Below are positions 8,939 through 16,642 of a stretch of 64,000 nt of DNA, piece by piece. Origin of the DNA: Acinetobacter pittii ATCC 19004 = CIP 70.29 (GTDB lineage: Bacteria; Pseudomonadota; Gammaproteobacteria; Pseudomonadales; Moraxellaceae); assembly GCF_000369045.1 (NCBI RefSeq), contig NZ_KB849789.1:77177-141176 (forward strand), written 5' to 3'. Position numbers and translations under genes: made by a program. The stretch's first letter is position 1. Each line of letters begins with the position of its first letter. Under the pieces are notes generated by a model, which was given only the letters and a program-made list of their open reading frames with translations, searched no databases and was not told where the DNA came from.

Positions 8939-9299
8939 ATTATGACCTAATTAAGTTAATCTTGACTAGAAAACAATTAAATTGTTTTAATCCCTTTCTT
9001 AAAAAATAATAGAGTGATATTTAATTCTGTTTGTTATTGTATTTGTTTTTTTGTGGTACTAGAAGTGATTTTAAGGCTTGAGTTGTGTTTAAAATTATTA
9101 AAAATTTAATTCATGTGTTTTAATTTAAGTGTAGTTTAAAACATAATTTATATTTTTAATTTTAATGTGATCTATCTTATTTTTTTGATAAAAATAAATG
9201 AATTATATGGTTTTTAATATTTCTTTTTTGTTGTTGTGTTAACTAATCTTGGTTGTTAATTTAATTATCTAAAGTTTATCTAAATGAAAAAGGTTAATT
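8939..9299. promoter_or_regulatory. AT-rich divergent intergenic region
   Basis: 361 bp between the start of the minus-strand glycan operon and the start of the plus-strand secreted hydrolase, so it must hold both promoters. It is extremely AT-rich with runs of A and T. Many TTGnnn/TAnnnT combinations exist and I cannot choose one. No coding sequence is seen. Confidence 0.5.
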
Positions 9300-10247
9300 A
9301 TGAAAAAATTAATTTCTTTATTGATGTTGCTAGCTACTAATCATATTTTTGCTGAAACAGTTAGTATTGATTTAACAAATGGAAATTTTATTGGAGATGA
9401 TGCATATAAAGTTGTTACTTCGACGCAATCACAATGTATACAATTAGACAATTCTGGAATCGGAAGAACAGTTTGGGTTGAAGTGAATTTAAATGGTTAC
9501 TCCTATAAAGAATGCATACGATATTATTCTGCCGGATTACTCGAAAATCAAATTAATAATAGAGCAATTGCGTATTTTTCTGGTGATGTAGCAATTGTAG
9601 GAGGAGTAGCACCTTTATCATATACTAACAAAAAACCACAGGACAAAGTTAATGAAGCAGTCGTTTGGTCCACAGAGTTGTATAATTTCCCATATATTTT
9701 TGTAGCTCGTCCAGGGATTTATGGATCATCTGGTGTGCATAATGGTGCTAGAAAGCCATTAGAATCTTTATTAATGTCTGAAGCATTAAATAAAATTAAG
9801 CAAAGACATCAAATTCTTAACTATGTGTTAGTTGGGCATAGTGGTGGTGGCCATATTGTATCTGCCTTATTATCAAAAAGGACTGATATATTATGTGCTG
9901 TTCCAAGTTCAGCTCCTTCATCACCAAAAATACAGGCTGAAGCATTGGGGAAGACATCTGATCCAAGACTATTTGAAACTGTAGATGCAATAACAGCACT
10001 TACACCCAAGCACCCAGCGAATAGAGTATTTGTTGTGGGGGATTTAAATGACAGTATTGTGCCTTGGGTTTCTCAAAAAGTACTTCATGACAAGTTGATT
10101 CAATTATCTTGGGCATCAAATATCATAAATTTACAAGCGGCTGACAGGGATCATCATAATTTGGCTGAGAAAGCTACTAAGATCGCAGGGATGTGTGCAA
10201 GGGGAATGCCAACCTTAAATATTCTTGACCAAGCTGGAAATCTATAA
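9300..10247 (+). CDS. secreted alpha/beta hydrolase, putative
   Basis: 315 aa with a signal peptide (MKKLISLLMLLATNHIFA, cleavage near residue 18). The nucleophile elbow is LVGHSGGGHIV with Ser181. Asp251 in VVGDLNDSIVP and His285/286 in ADRDHHNL are in the right order for a Ser-Asp-His triad. The mature protein should act in the periplasm or outside the cell as an esterase, lipase or related hydrolase. Four Cys in the mature part could form disulfides. It stands alone on the plus strand in AT-rich DNA, followed by a hairpin, and is probably monocistronic. The substrate is not predictable. Confidence 0.8.
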   Translation: MKKLISLLMLLATNHIFAETVSIDLTNGNFIGDDAYKVVTSTQSQCIQLDNSGIGRTVWVEVNLNGYSYKECIRYYSAGLLENQINNRAIAYFSGDVAIVGGVAPLSYTNKKPQDKVNEAVVWSTELYNFPYIFVARPGIYGSSGVHNGARKPLESLLMSEALNKIKQRHQILNYVLVGHSGGGHIVSALLSKRTDILCAVPSSAPSSPKIQAEALGKTSDPRLFETVDAITALTPKHPANRVFVVGDLNDSIVPWVSQKVLHDKLIQLSWASNIINLQAADRDHHNLAEKATKIAGMCARGMPTLNILDQAGNL

Positions 10248-10249
10248 GC

Positions 10250-10284
10250 GTACTTTTTATTTGCATAGAACAATAAAAAAGTAC
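10250..10284 (+). terminator. hairpin after the secreted hydrolase
   Basis: GTACTTTTTATT and AATAAAAAAGTAC form an inverted repeat directly after the hydrolase stop. It is AT-rich with one bulge and is a likely but weak transcription terminator. Confidence 0.5.
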
Positions 10285-10641
10285 TATTGCTATCATTCAT
10301 AGGAATCACTTTTATGCGGATATTAAAAGATTAGCTTGCTTTGAATCTATAAAATGATCTATTTAATTGTTTATTACTTAAATATAAGTTTTATAAACGA
10401 AATGAAAGTTGAGATGAAAATTAATATAGATGTAAAAACTATAAATTCTGGACAATAAATTTTGAAAGCATTCTATCTTTAATTATTTTTATAATGTTTG
10501 AAATTTAAGTATTTAAAACATGATTTTAAAACATTTTTTTGATGGAGGTGATCTTAGTGTATGTAAAATAAAGATAATTTTTTAATAAAAAAATTATTTT
10601 TGAAATTAATTGATTTGTAATTGATACAAATGGAGGCTTAT

Positions 10642-10701
10642 GTGAATATAATTTTGAGGATTTTTATTATGCAACTATCCTCGTATTTCAGGTTTGAGTG
10701 A
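10642..10701 (+). CDS. possible 19-aa hydrophobic peptide
   Basis: GTG start five bases after GGAGG, encoding MNIILRIFIMQLSSYFRFE. The first half is hydrophobic, and a terminator-like hairpin begins ten bases after the stop. Size and character recall type I toxins such as the Ibs peptides, but there is no sequence match I can claim, and in such AT-rich DNA a chance ORF is quite possible. Confidence 0.25.
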   Translation: MNIILRIFIMQLSSYFRFE

Positions 10702-10711
10702 TATTCACTAA

Positions 10712-10736
10712 GTCCACAGCCTTTTAGGGTGTGGAC
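10712..10736 (+). terminator. orphan terminator-like hairpin
   Basis: GTCCACAGCC-TTTTA-GGGTGTGGAC forms a 10-bp stem with one G-G mismatch, then TCTTCTT. It is markedly more GC-rich than its surroundings and does not follow a conventional gene, so it may end a small RNA or the 19-aa ORF transcript. Confidence 0.5.
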
Positions 10737-10924
10737 TCTTCTTAATTAATAAAGAACTTAAAGTTATATTGATTTCTTTTATTCCAATTTAAGAATGCAA
10801 GGTTAAATTTCACTTAAATGTATTGGGGTATATCTATTGTTAATAATTCCAACTCTCTAAATTTTAATTTAAGATGGGATTTATAAAATGGATTTTTATA
10901 TATTTAACATGAGGATTAAAATTA

Positions 10925-11332
10925 ATGAAGAATTTAATTCTAACTCAAATCGTATTTTCATTAACACTAATCTTTTCTGGTTGTGTGAATCAACCATATG
11001 GACATCAATCGGTTTATTCACCACCTTCTATCAATACAATTGTGAATCATAAATTGTACTTAATAGCAGAAAAATCAGCCCATCCTAGCTTTGGTACAGG
11101 TGAGGTTACAGCAGATAAAGCTGCTCAATATGCAAATAATCATAAGAAGACAGTGATTTGTGATAAACATCATTACTATGCTGCGAGTAATACTATTAGT
11201 GAGTTGAAGCAGACAAAGATTACTTTAGTAAGTGGCGAGGAAGTTAATGTCCCTAAATCGTGTTGGGTCGAAGATGCGAACCCACAAAACTCAATTTATG
11301 TTTCCAAATCATCTGTAAGCCACGGTTTTTGA
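10925..11332 (+). CDS. small lipoprotein of unknown function
   Basis: 135 aa. The N-terminus is a lipoprotein signal: MKNLILTQIVFSLTLIFSGC with lipobox FSGC and acylated Cys20. The mature part (KLYLIAEKSAHPSFGTGEVTADKAAQYA, later VICDKHHYYAAS and VPKSCWVED) has two Cys that could pair. Residue 21 is Val, so by the usual +2 rule it may be sorted to the outer membrane. The ATG follows ATGAGGATTAAAATTA, giving a GAGG ribosome site. A long hairpin terminator follows. No family is recognised. Confidence 0.8.
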   Translation: MKNLILTQIVFSLTLIFSGCVNQPYGHQSVYSPPSINTIVNHKLYLIAEKSAHPSFGTGEVTADKAAQYANNHKKTVICDKHHYYAASNTISELKQTKITLVSGEEVNVPKSCWVEDANPQNSIYVSKSSVSHGF

Positions 11333-11344
11333 TAATTAAGTACA

Positions 11345-11381
11345 TAGTGGAGATTAAGCTCGAATAGCTTAATCTCCACTA
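11345..11381. terminator. bidirectional terminator, 16-bp perfect stem
   Basis: TAGTGGAGATTAAGCT and AGCTTAATCTCCACTA form a perfect 16-bp inverted repeat with loop CGAAT. It lies between the lipoprotein and the convergent hydrolase fragment. The T-run is weak, but stem length and position fit a shared terminator. Confidence 0.75.
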
Positions 11382-11408
11382 TAATTTATTTAAACAATTT
11401 TTAAAATA

Positions 11409-11795
11409 TTAGTTATTTAAATCAAAATAATTGATTGAAACGATAGCCTGAAAATAATTTTTATATAATTCTATATTTAGATCTAGAAAACTATTTTTTT
11501 CAATTTTTATTAAATATATATTATTATTTACTTCTTTTCGATTTGAAATATATTCTATAGCAGAACCTATTTCATTAATTTTATAATTGCTTGATTGGTT
11601 TAAATTTAATGAAACTAAAAAAGAGAGAAAACCTATTTCTTTCATTTTTTCTGCATAGAAAGTAGCGTAAGTTTTAGTGCTTTTTATTGATCCTGTATCA
11701 AACATAATTATGCCTGGAAAGGGCCCAAGTCCTTTGGGAATATAAATCTCACCTGTTGCTGAGCCTAGTGAGGAATTCCAAAAAAGATCATTCAT
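11409..11795 (-). pseudogene. truncated dienelactone-hydrolase-like fragment
   Basis: 128 aa. The N-terminal ~65 residues resemble the start of dienelactone hydrolase family proteins (GEIYIPKGLGPFPGIIMFDTG, then TYATFYAEKMKEIGFLSF). Family members are usually about 230-290 aa and carry a nucleophile Cys or Ser in a G-x-C/S-x-G elbow and a His. Neither is present here. The tail turns into Lys/Asn/Ile-rich sequence unlike the family. It is most likely a decayed remnant, though a short derived protein cannot be excluded. Starting ATG at 11795. Confidence 0.5.
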
Positions 11796-12395
11796 ATTAA
11801 GTGTTTATCAAAATTAAAAATAAATAAATTTTCATAATAATGGCTTGAAAGCATTAAACTATTTGATTCAAAACTCAAAATTATGAATTTTAAAAGATTA
11901 AACTATTAAGCTAACGTTTGAAATTTTTTAACACTGTCAAGATTAACTTAAAAGTTTGATTAAGTTATTTCATTGAAAACAACTTTACTTTGTAAATATA
12001 ATATAATCAATAGTAAATATATATAAATTATATATTTGCGCAAATTAATTTCATAATCAATTGAAAATAAAGTTTATTTTATGGTGTATAACTAATTAAT
12101 CCTGATTTTATAGAGAAGAGTCAAAAGAAAAAAGTAATTTAAAATTGTAAGGAAAAAGTAAATTAATATAGAGCCATTATAAATTATCATTAATAAAAAA
12201 TAAATTTAAAATATAATAATATTTTAAATATGTTTATATATATCAATGTCTTATCGAATTTTCTTAAAATTCAATATTTCCTATAATTTATATTGTGTAA
12301 AGGATTAAATTTTACTAATGAAATATATTTCATTACGATTCCCTTTTATATCATTCCATATGCATTTAATGGGTTTTTAATTAAAATTTAAATAA
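11796..12395. other. 600-bp AT-rich non-coding gap
   Basis: Composed almost wholly of A and T runs with stop codons in every frame. I see no ORF, tRNA or strong GC-rich hairpin. It separates the hydrolase fragment from the 3' end of the first recombinase-like gene. Confidence 0.6.
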
Positions 12396-12983
12396 TTACA
12401 ATGTGTTACTTTTTGAAGCATTGTTTAAAATTCTTTGGATTACAGTTCTTGTAACTGAAAACTCTTTAGCGAGTGAATACACACTATAGCCTTTTTTGAA
12501 CAACTCAATCACTCTATTTTTTTGTTCATTATTCAATATTTCAGGCCTACCAACTTTTCTTGCAGGTTTGTGATCTTTGAATTTTTTGTTGTCAGATTTG
12601 AACAATTTTTCAAATTCAGCAGATAATTTTAGAAAATGAAGGAAGAAAATTTTCAAGTCACCATTAATTTCATTTTTAGAATAATCCAAGCATATCAGTC
12701 GGATTTTTTTTTGATCAATTTTATCAACTATACTTAAAATTTCTTCAAAACTATTACCCAAGCAATCCATGCTTTTTATCACTAAAATATCACCTTCTTC
12801 TAATGAATAACTTATTAAGTTAAGAAATTTATCTCTATAAATAATAGATTTATCAACAGATACTTCTTCTACTACTAATCTATTCTTTTGAATTTTATAA
12901 CCATACTCACTAAAAAAAGAGATATATCTAGAAAATTCAAATTGCAAATTAGGCTCTATTCTAACATAGGCATATGTACGCAT
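12396..12983 (-). CDS. degenerate serine-recombinase (resolvase/invertase) homologue, copy 1
   Basis: 195 aa from the ATG giving MRTYAYVRIEPN, chosen because the paralogue starts with the same motif; an ATG 15 codons upstream is less likely. The fold of Hin/Gin-type recombinases is visible: YAYVR strand, EEVSVDK, LVIKSMDCLGNSFEEIL, FFLHFLKLSAEFEKLF (E-helix), then GRPEILNNEQ and a helix-turn-helix (SVYSLAKEFSVTRTVIQRIL). The catalytic Ser (VRVS in active enzymes) is Glu here, and both Arg of DRLGR are Cys and Asn. It therefore should not cut DNA but probably still binds it. It lies opposite to copy 2 across a long AT-rich gap. Confidence 0.8.
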   Translation of the reverse strand: MRTYAYVRIEPNLQFEFSRYISFFSEYGYKIQKNRLVVEEVSVDKSIIYRDKFLNLISYSLEEGDILVIKSMDCLGNSFEEILSIVDKIDQKKIRLICLDYSKNEINGDLKIFFLHFLKLSAEFEKLFKSDNKKFKDHKPARKVGRPEILNNEQKNRVIELFKKGYSVYSLAKEFSVTRTVIQRILNNASKSNTL

Positions 12984-13814
12984 ATTAAAAACACCAAAAT
13001 TAAACAAAAACAAAACAAATCTTAGCATCTTATTTTTTTAAAAAAAACATGAACTAAATCACAAAAGTGTACTATACACTGTTTAAAACACATTAATTAA
13101 ATGCATAGATTGAGCTTCACTGTTTATCACATTTTTAATCATTGTTATTATATTAGTTAATAATTTTATTGGGCTTTTCTGGGTATTTCTTTTCATCTTT
13201 AATTACCTTGTTGCTTAAGTCTTTCTAAATTTAATATTAATCTAATATTAAAATCTAGTTTTATTTTTTTAATAGAATGATTTGAATATACATAACAAAA
13301 CAAAATATCATATAGGAAATCAGAAGATTTTTGATATTTTATATATCTTTTTGATATAAAAGTATTTTTTTAATATATTGGTTTGATTTATAACTATGTG
13401 TTTAAATTTGTTAAAAATAAAAAACATGGTTTTAAAACAATTCTGTAAAATAATTTATGAAAATTATAAATTTATATTTTTTATTAATATTTAAAATATA
13501 TATAGTTTTAATATTTGACTATATTTATAATTTTCTTATGCTGTTTTGTAAGTTTTAAATATAAAAATTAAAGTAATTTTCAGGCAATTATTTAATCTTT
13601 ATATAATATCTTAACATATTATATTTTTGTTGTTGTGATCATTGGAATTTTAAAATAGTAGAAATATGGTAATAATTACACTACTATAAAATTATGAAAT
13701 TAATAAACTAATCATATAACAATCAATAAGTGAAGATCTAAAAGTATTTTTTGATTTTAATTTACTTTATTAGACATACTTCACATCACTCTAAGGGATA
13801 GAGGGGGGATGACT
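12984..13814. promoter_or_regulatory. very AT-rich divergent region between the two recombinase-like genes
   Basis: About 830 bp between the two divergent paralogue starts, almost only A and T with many T runs. It must carry both promoters. No coding sequence is seen. Such DNA is a typical target of H-NS-type silencing. The end (13799-13808) contains GAGGGGGG, the ribosome site of copy 2. Confidence 0.55.
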
Positions 13815-14399
13815 ATGCGTATTTATGCATATATACGAATAAATTCAAATATTGATGATTTGCAAAAAGAAAAAGAATCTTTTATTTCTTTACTAGCAAG
13901 CTTTGATCATAAAGTTCATCCTAAGAGAGTCATTTTTGAATTAGTATCAGTAGATAAACCTATTACTTTACGAACTATTTTTCTTAATTTAATTAACTAT
14001 TCTTTAGAAGAAGATGATTTTTTAATAGTTAAAGGTATTGATTGCTTGGGTAGTAGTTTTACGGAGATATTATCATCTATTAAGTTAATTGAAAGAAAGA
14101 AGATTAAATTAATTATATTGGATTATTTTAATTGTGAATTTAAAGATGATATTAAAAATAATTTTATCCACTTTATGGAAATTTGCATTAATTTTGAAAA
14201 ACTTTTTTTAATTGATTGTGTTGGACAAAAAAAATCTAGTTTATCCAGAAAAGGGGGTAGACCTGAAAAATTATCCAACGATCAAAAACAGGATGTTATT
14301 AATAAATTTAAGAAAGGTTTTAGTGTGTATTCGTTAGCTAAGGACCTTGCTGTCTCAAGGACAGTGATACAAAGAATAATTAAAAAATCTGACAATTAA
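13815..14399 (+). CDS. degenerate serine-recombinase homologue, copy 2
   Basis: 194 aa. Of two close ATGs, the second (13815) gives better spacing from the GAGG ribosome site and the N-terminus MRIYAYIRINSN matching copy 1; the first is at 13809. It shares with copy 1 VSVDKP/S, NLINYSLEE, IDCLGSSFTEIL and the C-terminal GRPEKLSNDQ plus helix-turn-helix KKGFSVYSLAKDLAVSRTVIQRI. The catalytic Ser is replaced by Asn, and the DRLGRS motif reads DCLGSS, so both Arg are lost. Predicted to be a DNA-binding, non-cutting protein. A hairpin follows the gene. Confidence 0.8.
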   Translation: MRIYAYIRINSNIDDLQKEKESFISLLASFDHKVHPKRVIFELVSVDKPITLRTIFLNLINYSLEEDDFLIVKGIDCLGSSFTEILSSIKLIERKKIKLIILDYFNCEFKDDIKNNFIHFMEICINFEKLFLIDCVGQKKSSLSRKGGRPEKLSNDQKQDVINKFKKGFSVYSLAKDLAVSRTVIQRIIKKSDN

Positions 14400-14417
14400 G
14401 ATATGAAAAATTTTGCT

Positions 14418-14467
14418 TTTAATAAGTATTAAATCATGTTTTAAACTTTTATTTAATACTTATTAAA
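14418..14467 (+). terminator. 17-bp perfect inverted repeat after copy 2
   Basis: TTTAATAAGTATTAAAT (14418-14434) and its exact reverse complement (14451-14467), separated by 16 bases. Entirely AT-rich. It could terminate the copy 2 transcript or be a protein-binding site. Confidence 0.45.
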
Positions 14468-14615
14468 TTAATATTTAAATTTTAAAATTTAATTCATATT
14501 GATATTTTAATATTTCTATTGATATTGTTGTATAGGCCTTTAGTTATATCTTAACTTATTAAAAGTTATATTTATTAACTTAAGGTTTATTTATATAATT
14601 TTGGTAGCTCGAAAT

Positions 14616-14909
14616 ATGGATATGAGTATTGATTTAATCAAATGGAAGTGTTCTATATGTGAAGGTTTTATAGTGGTTGATCATTCAAAAATACAAAAAG
14701 AAGATTTAGTACAATTTGTATTTAGACGCATAAATAAGAATGATTCTTTTTATTTTATTTATAAAGTTGGTTTAGTTATTGATCGAAAAGAAGAATTATT
14801 GATCATCAAATATAAGAATAGAACCTATAAGGTTTTCGAAAAAGATACTTATCCTGCAAGAGCGCCAACTCACCTTATCTATAATATGTTTTGGGTATGT
14901 ACCTGTTAA
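14616..14909 (+). CDS. small protein with CxxC and terminal CTC, unknown
   Basis: 97 aa from ATG 14616 (another ATG at 14622; no clear Shine-Dalgarno for either). WKCSICEGFIV near the start and FWVCTC at the very end place four Cys in CxxC/CxC pairs, suggesting a zinc ribbon or redox protein. The middle (RRINKNDSFYFIYKVG, LLIIKYKNRTYKVFEKD) is beta-strand-like. No family is recognised. It is in the same AT-rich stretch as the recombinase-like genes and convergent with nrdB. Confidence 0.55.
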   Translation: MDMSIDLIKWKCSICEGFIVVDHSKIQKEDLVQFVFRRINKNDSFYFIYKVGLVIDRKEELLIIKYKNRTYKVFEKDTYPARAPTHLIYNMFWVCTC

Positions 14910-14980
14910 TTTTTATATTTTGATTTTAATATCTTTTATGTGTAATAAATCTTTGATTTGCTAATTCTCTATATATTCAA

Positions 14981-15013
14981 TAAAAAAGCCACTCGAGTAG
15001 AGCGGCTCTTTTG
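14981..15013 (-). terminator. terminator of the nrd operon
   Basis: On the minus strand AGCCGCTC-TACTC-GAGTGGCT (one G-T pair) followed by TTTTTTAT. It lies just after the nrdB stop. Confidence 0.85.
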
Positions 15014-15029
15014 ATTTGATAAGTTAGAC

Positions 15030-16313
15030 TTACCAGCTTAACGCACCACCAGTTTGGTAGTCAGTTACGCGAGTTTCGAAGAAGTTCTTCTCTTTACGTA
15101 AGTCCATCATCTCAGACATCCACGCAAATGGATTCGTTACACCAGCAAATTGCTCTGGTAAACCTAACTGAGATAAACGGCGGTTACAGATGAATTTCAA
15201 ATATTCTTCCATCATGCTTGCGTTCATACCCAATACACCGCGTGGCATCGTGTCACGTGCATATTCGATTTCAAGCATCGTACCTTCAACAATCATTTGA
15301 ACCACTTCTTGTTGGAACTCAGCAGTCCAAAGGTGAGGGTTCTCAATCTTGATTTGGTTAATCATGTCGATACCAAAGTTCAAGTGCATAGATTCATCAC
15401 GCAAGATGTATTGGAATTGCTCAGCAACACCGTTCATCTTGTTACGACGACCCATACTCAAAATTTGAGTAAAGCCACAGTAGAAGAAGATCCCTTCAAG
15501 TACACAGTAGAATGCGATCAGGTTACGAAGTAAACGCTGGTCGTTTTCAGGCGTACCTGTGTGGAAATTAGGATCAGTTAAAGATTGAGTATATTTCAAG
15601 CCCCAAGCTGCTTTACGTGCAACAGATGGAACTTCACGATACATGTTGAAGACTTCGCCTTCGTCCATGCCTAAAGATTCGATACAGTATTGGTAAGCGT
15701 GAGTGTGAATCGCTTCTTCAAACGCTTGACGCAAGATGTACTGACGGCATTCAGGGTTAGTAATGTGACGGTAAATCGCCAATACCAAGTTGTTTGCAAC
15801 CAAAGAGTCCGCAGTCGAGAAGAAACCTAAAGAACGCATAACAATAGTACGCTCATCTTCGGTCAAGCCATTTTCAGACTTCCAAAGCGCGATGTCATGG
15901 TTCATGTTAACTTCTTGAGGCATCCAGTGGTTTGCACACCCGTCAAGATATTTCTGCCAAGCCCATTCATATTTAAATGGTACAAGTTGGTTCAAGTCCG
16001 CACGACAGTTAATCATGGCTTTGTCGTCAACTTGAACACGTTGAGCACCCATTTCTAGCTCTTCAAGGCCAGGGGCAACGTCTAAATGTTCTAGGGCTTG
16101 AGCGGCTCTAGCCACTGTATCGGAGGCAACTGTTGGTCGCACGGAATGGGTTCCAGCGGATTGTGGAGCTGCCACGCTCGGCGATGATGGCTGCGCAGTA
16201 GATACATTCTGCGAATCTGACGCTTTTTCCGATTGGACGGGCGTAGACTTGTGTTCAGGTGTAGTCGGTTTTTGCGAATCATCTTCAAAATCGTCCCAAC
16301 TAAGGATAGACAT
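15030..16313 (-). CDS. nrdB: class Ia ribonucleotide reductase, beta subunit
   Basis: 427 aa from the ATG giving [12 protein letters not shown], preceded by AGAGAG at good spacing; an ATG 13 codons further upstream lacks support. The subunit holds the di-iron/tyrosyl radical that starts reduction of ribonucleotides to deoxyribonucleotides by NrdA. The EAIHTHAY motif places Glu200, His203 and radical Tyr207 with the spacing of E. coli E115/H118/Y122. Residues ~12-90 form a Ser/Pro/Ala/Gln-rich linker absent from E. coli NrdB (376 aa); a long N-terminus is also known in Pseudomonas. It is last in the operon nrdA - small membrane protein - nrdB. Confidence 0.95.
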   Translation of the reverse strand: MSILSWDDFEDDSQKPTTPEHKSTPVQSEKASDSQNVSTAQPSSPSVAAPQSAGTHSVRPTVASDTVARAAQALEHLDVAPGLEELEMGAQRVQVDDKAMINCRADLNQLVPFKYEWAWQKYLDGCANHWMPQEVNMNHDIALWKSENGLTEDERTIVMRSLGFFSTADSLVANNLVLAIYRHITNPECRQYILRQAFEEAIHTHAYQYCIESLGMDEGEVFNMYREVPSVARKAAWGLKYTQSLTDPNFHTGTPENDQRLLRNLIAFYCVLEGIFFYCGFTQILSMGRRNKMNGVAEQFQYILRDESMHLNFGIDMINQIKIENPHLWTAEFQQEVVQMIVEGTMLEIEYARDTMPRGVLGMNASMMEEYLKFICNRRLSQLGLPEQFAGVTNPFAWMSEMMDLRKEKNFFETRVTDYQTGGALSW

Positions 16314-16451
16314 TTTTGTTCTCTCTTCGTTGTATATATCTATATTTGACATCTCTTAAACGAAGATGTCCCTACTATACGCTTTTAATGTGTAAACAAA
16401 ATTAAGTTTTATTGATGCATGACCAAATTTTGGGCCTTTGGTCTCTACTCA

Positions 16452-16586
16452 CTACAACTTATTTTGTTTACGCTGTTGCTTACGTATTGTGATAAATGCG
16501 TAAACCATCGGCATATAAAAGAAAATAAAGGCAAAGATTAAAACTCCAACACCAAGCATATAGTTATGGCTGAGATGAGAAAGCAT
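16452..16586 (-). CDS. 44-aa single-pass membrane protein in the nrd operon
   Basis: Starts with ATG at 16586, eight bases after AGAGG. The product begins MLSHLSHNYMLGVGVLIF, continues with one transmembrane helix (about residues 10-33, GVGVLIFAFIFFYMPMVYAF) and ends in a strongly basic tail RKQQRKQNKL. It sits in the 330-bp gap between nrdA and nrdB, in the same orientation. The clear ribosome site, membrane helix and positive-inside tail argue that it is real. Function unknown; I know of no named family. Confidence 0.7.
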   Translation of the reverse strand: MLSHLSHNYMLGVGVLIFAFIFFYMPMVYAFITIRKQQRKQNKL

Positions 16587-16642
16587 AATCTTTACCTCTT
16601 TTAAGATTGCTCCTTAGTGAAAAAGAGCAATCTTATTAAATG

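Larger units (their letters stand above)
10285..10924. other. AT-rich gap with a possible micro-ORF and hairpin
   Basis: 640 bp without a conventional gene. It holds GGAGGTGATC at 10544-10553, a perfect match to the 16S rRNA anti-Shine-Dalgarno, but it leads only to a GTG mini-ORF of four codons. A second GGAGG at 10632 precedes a 19-codon ORF (10642-10701), which is followed by a GC-richer hairpin at 10712-10736. The rest looks like AT-rich spacer and the lipoprotein promoter. Confidence 0.5.

Noticed and set aside
12984..13028. Upstream extension of recombinase copy 1
   Set aside because: The paralogue begins at the MRxYAYxRI motif, and the extension (MLRFVLFLFNFG) is not shared.
8939..14910. 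Prophage or integrative element
   Set aside because: No integrase with active residues, structural phage genes, tRNA or att-type direct repeats were seen.
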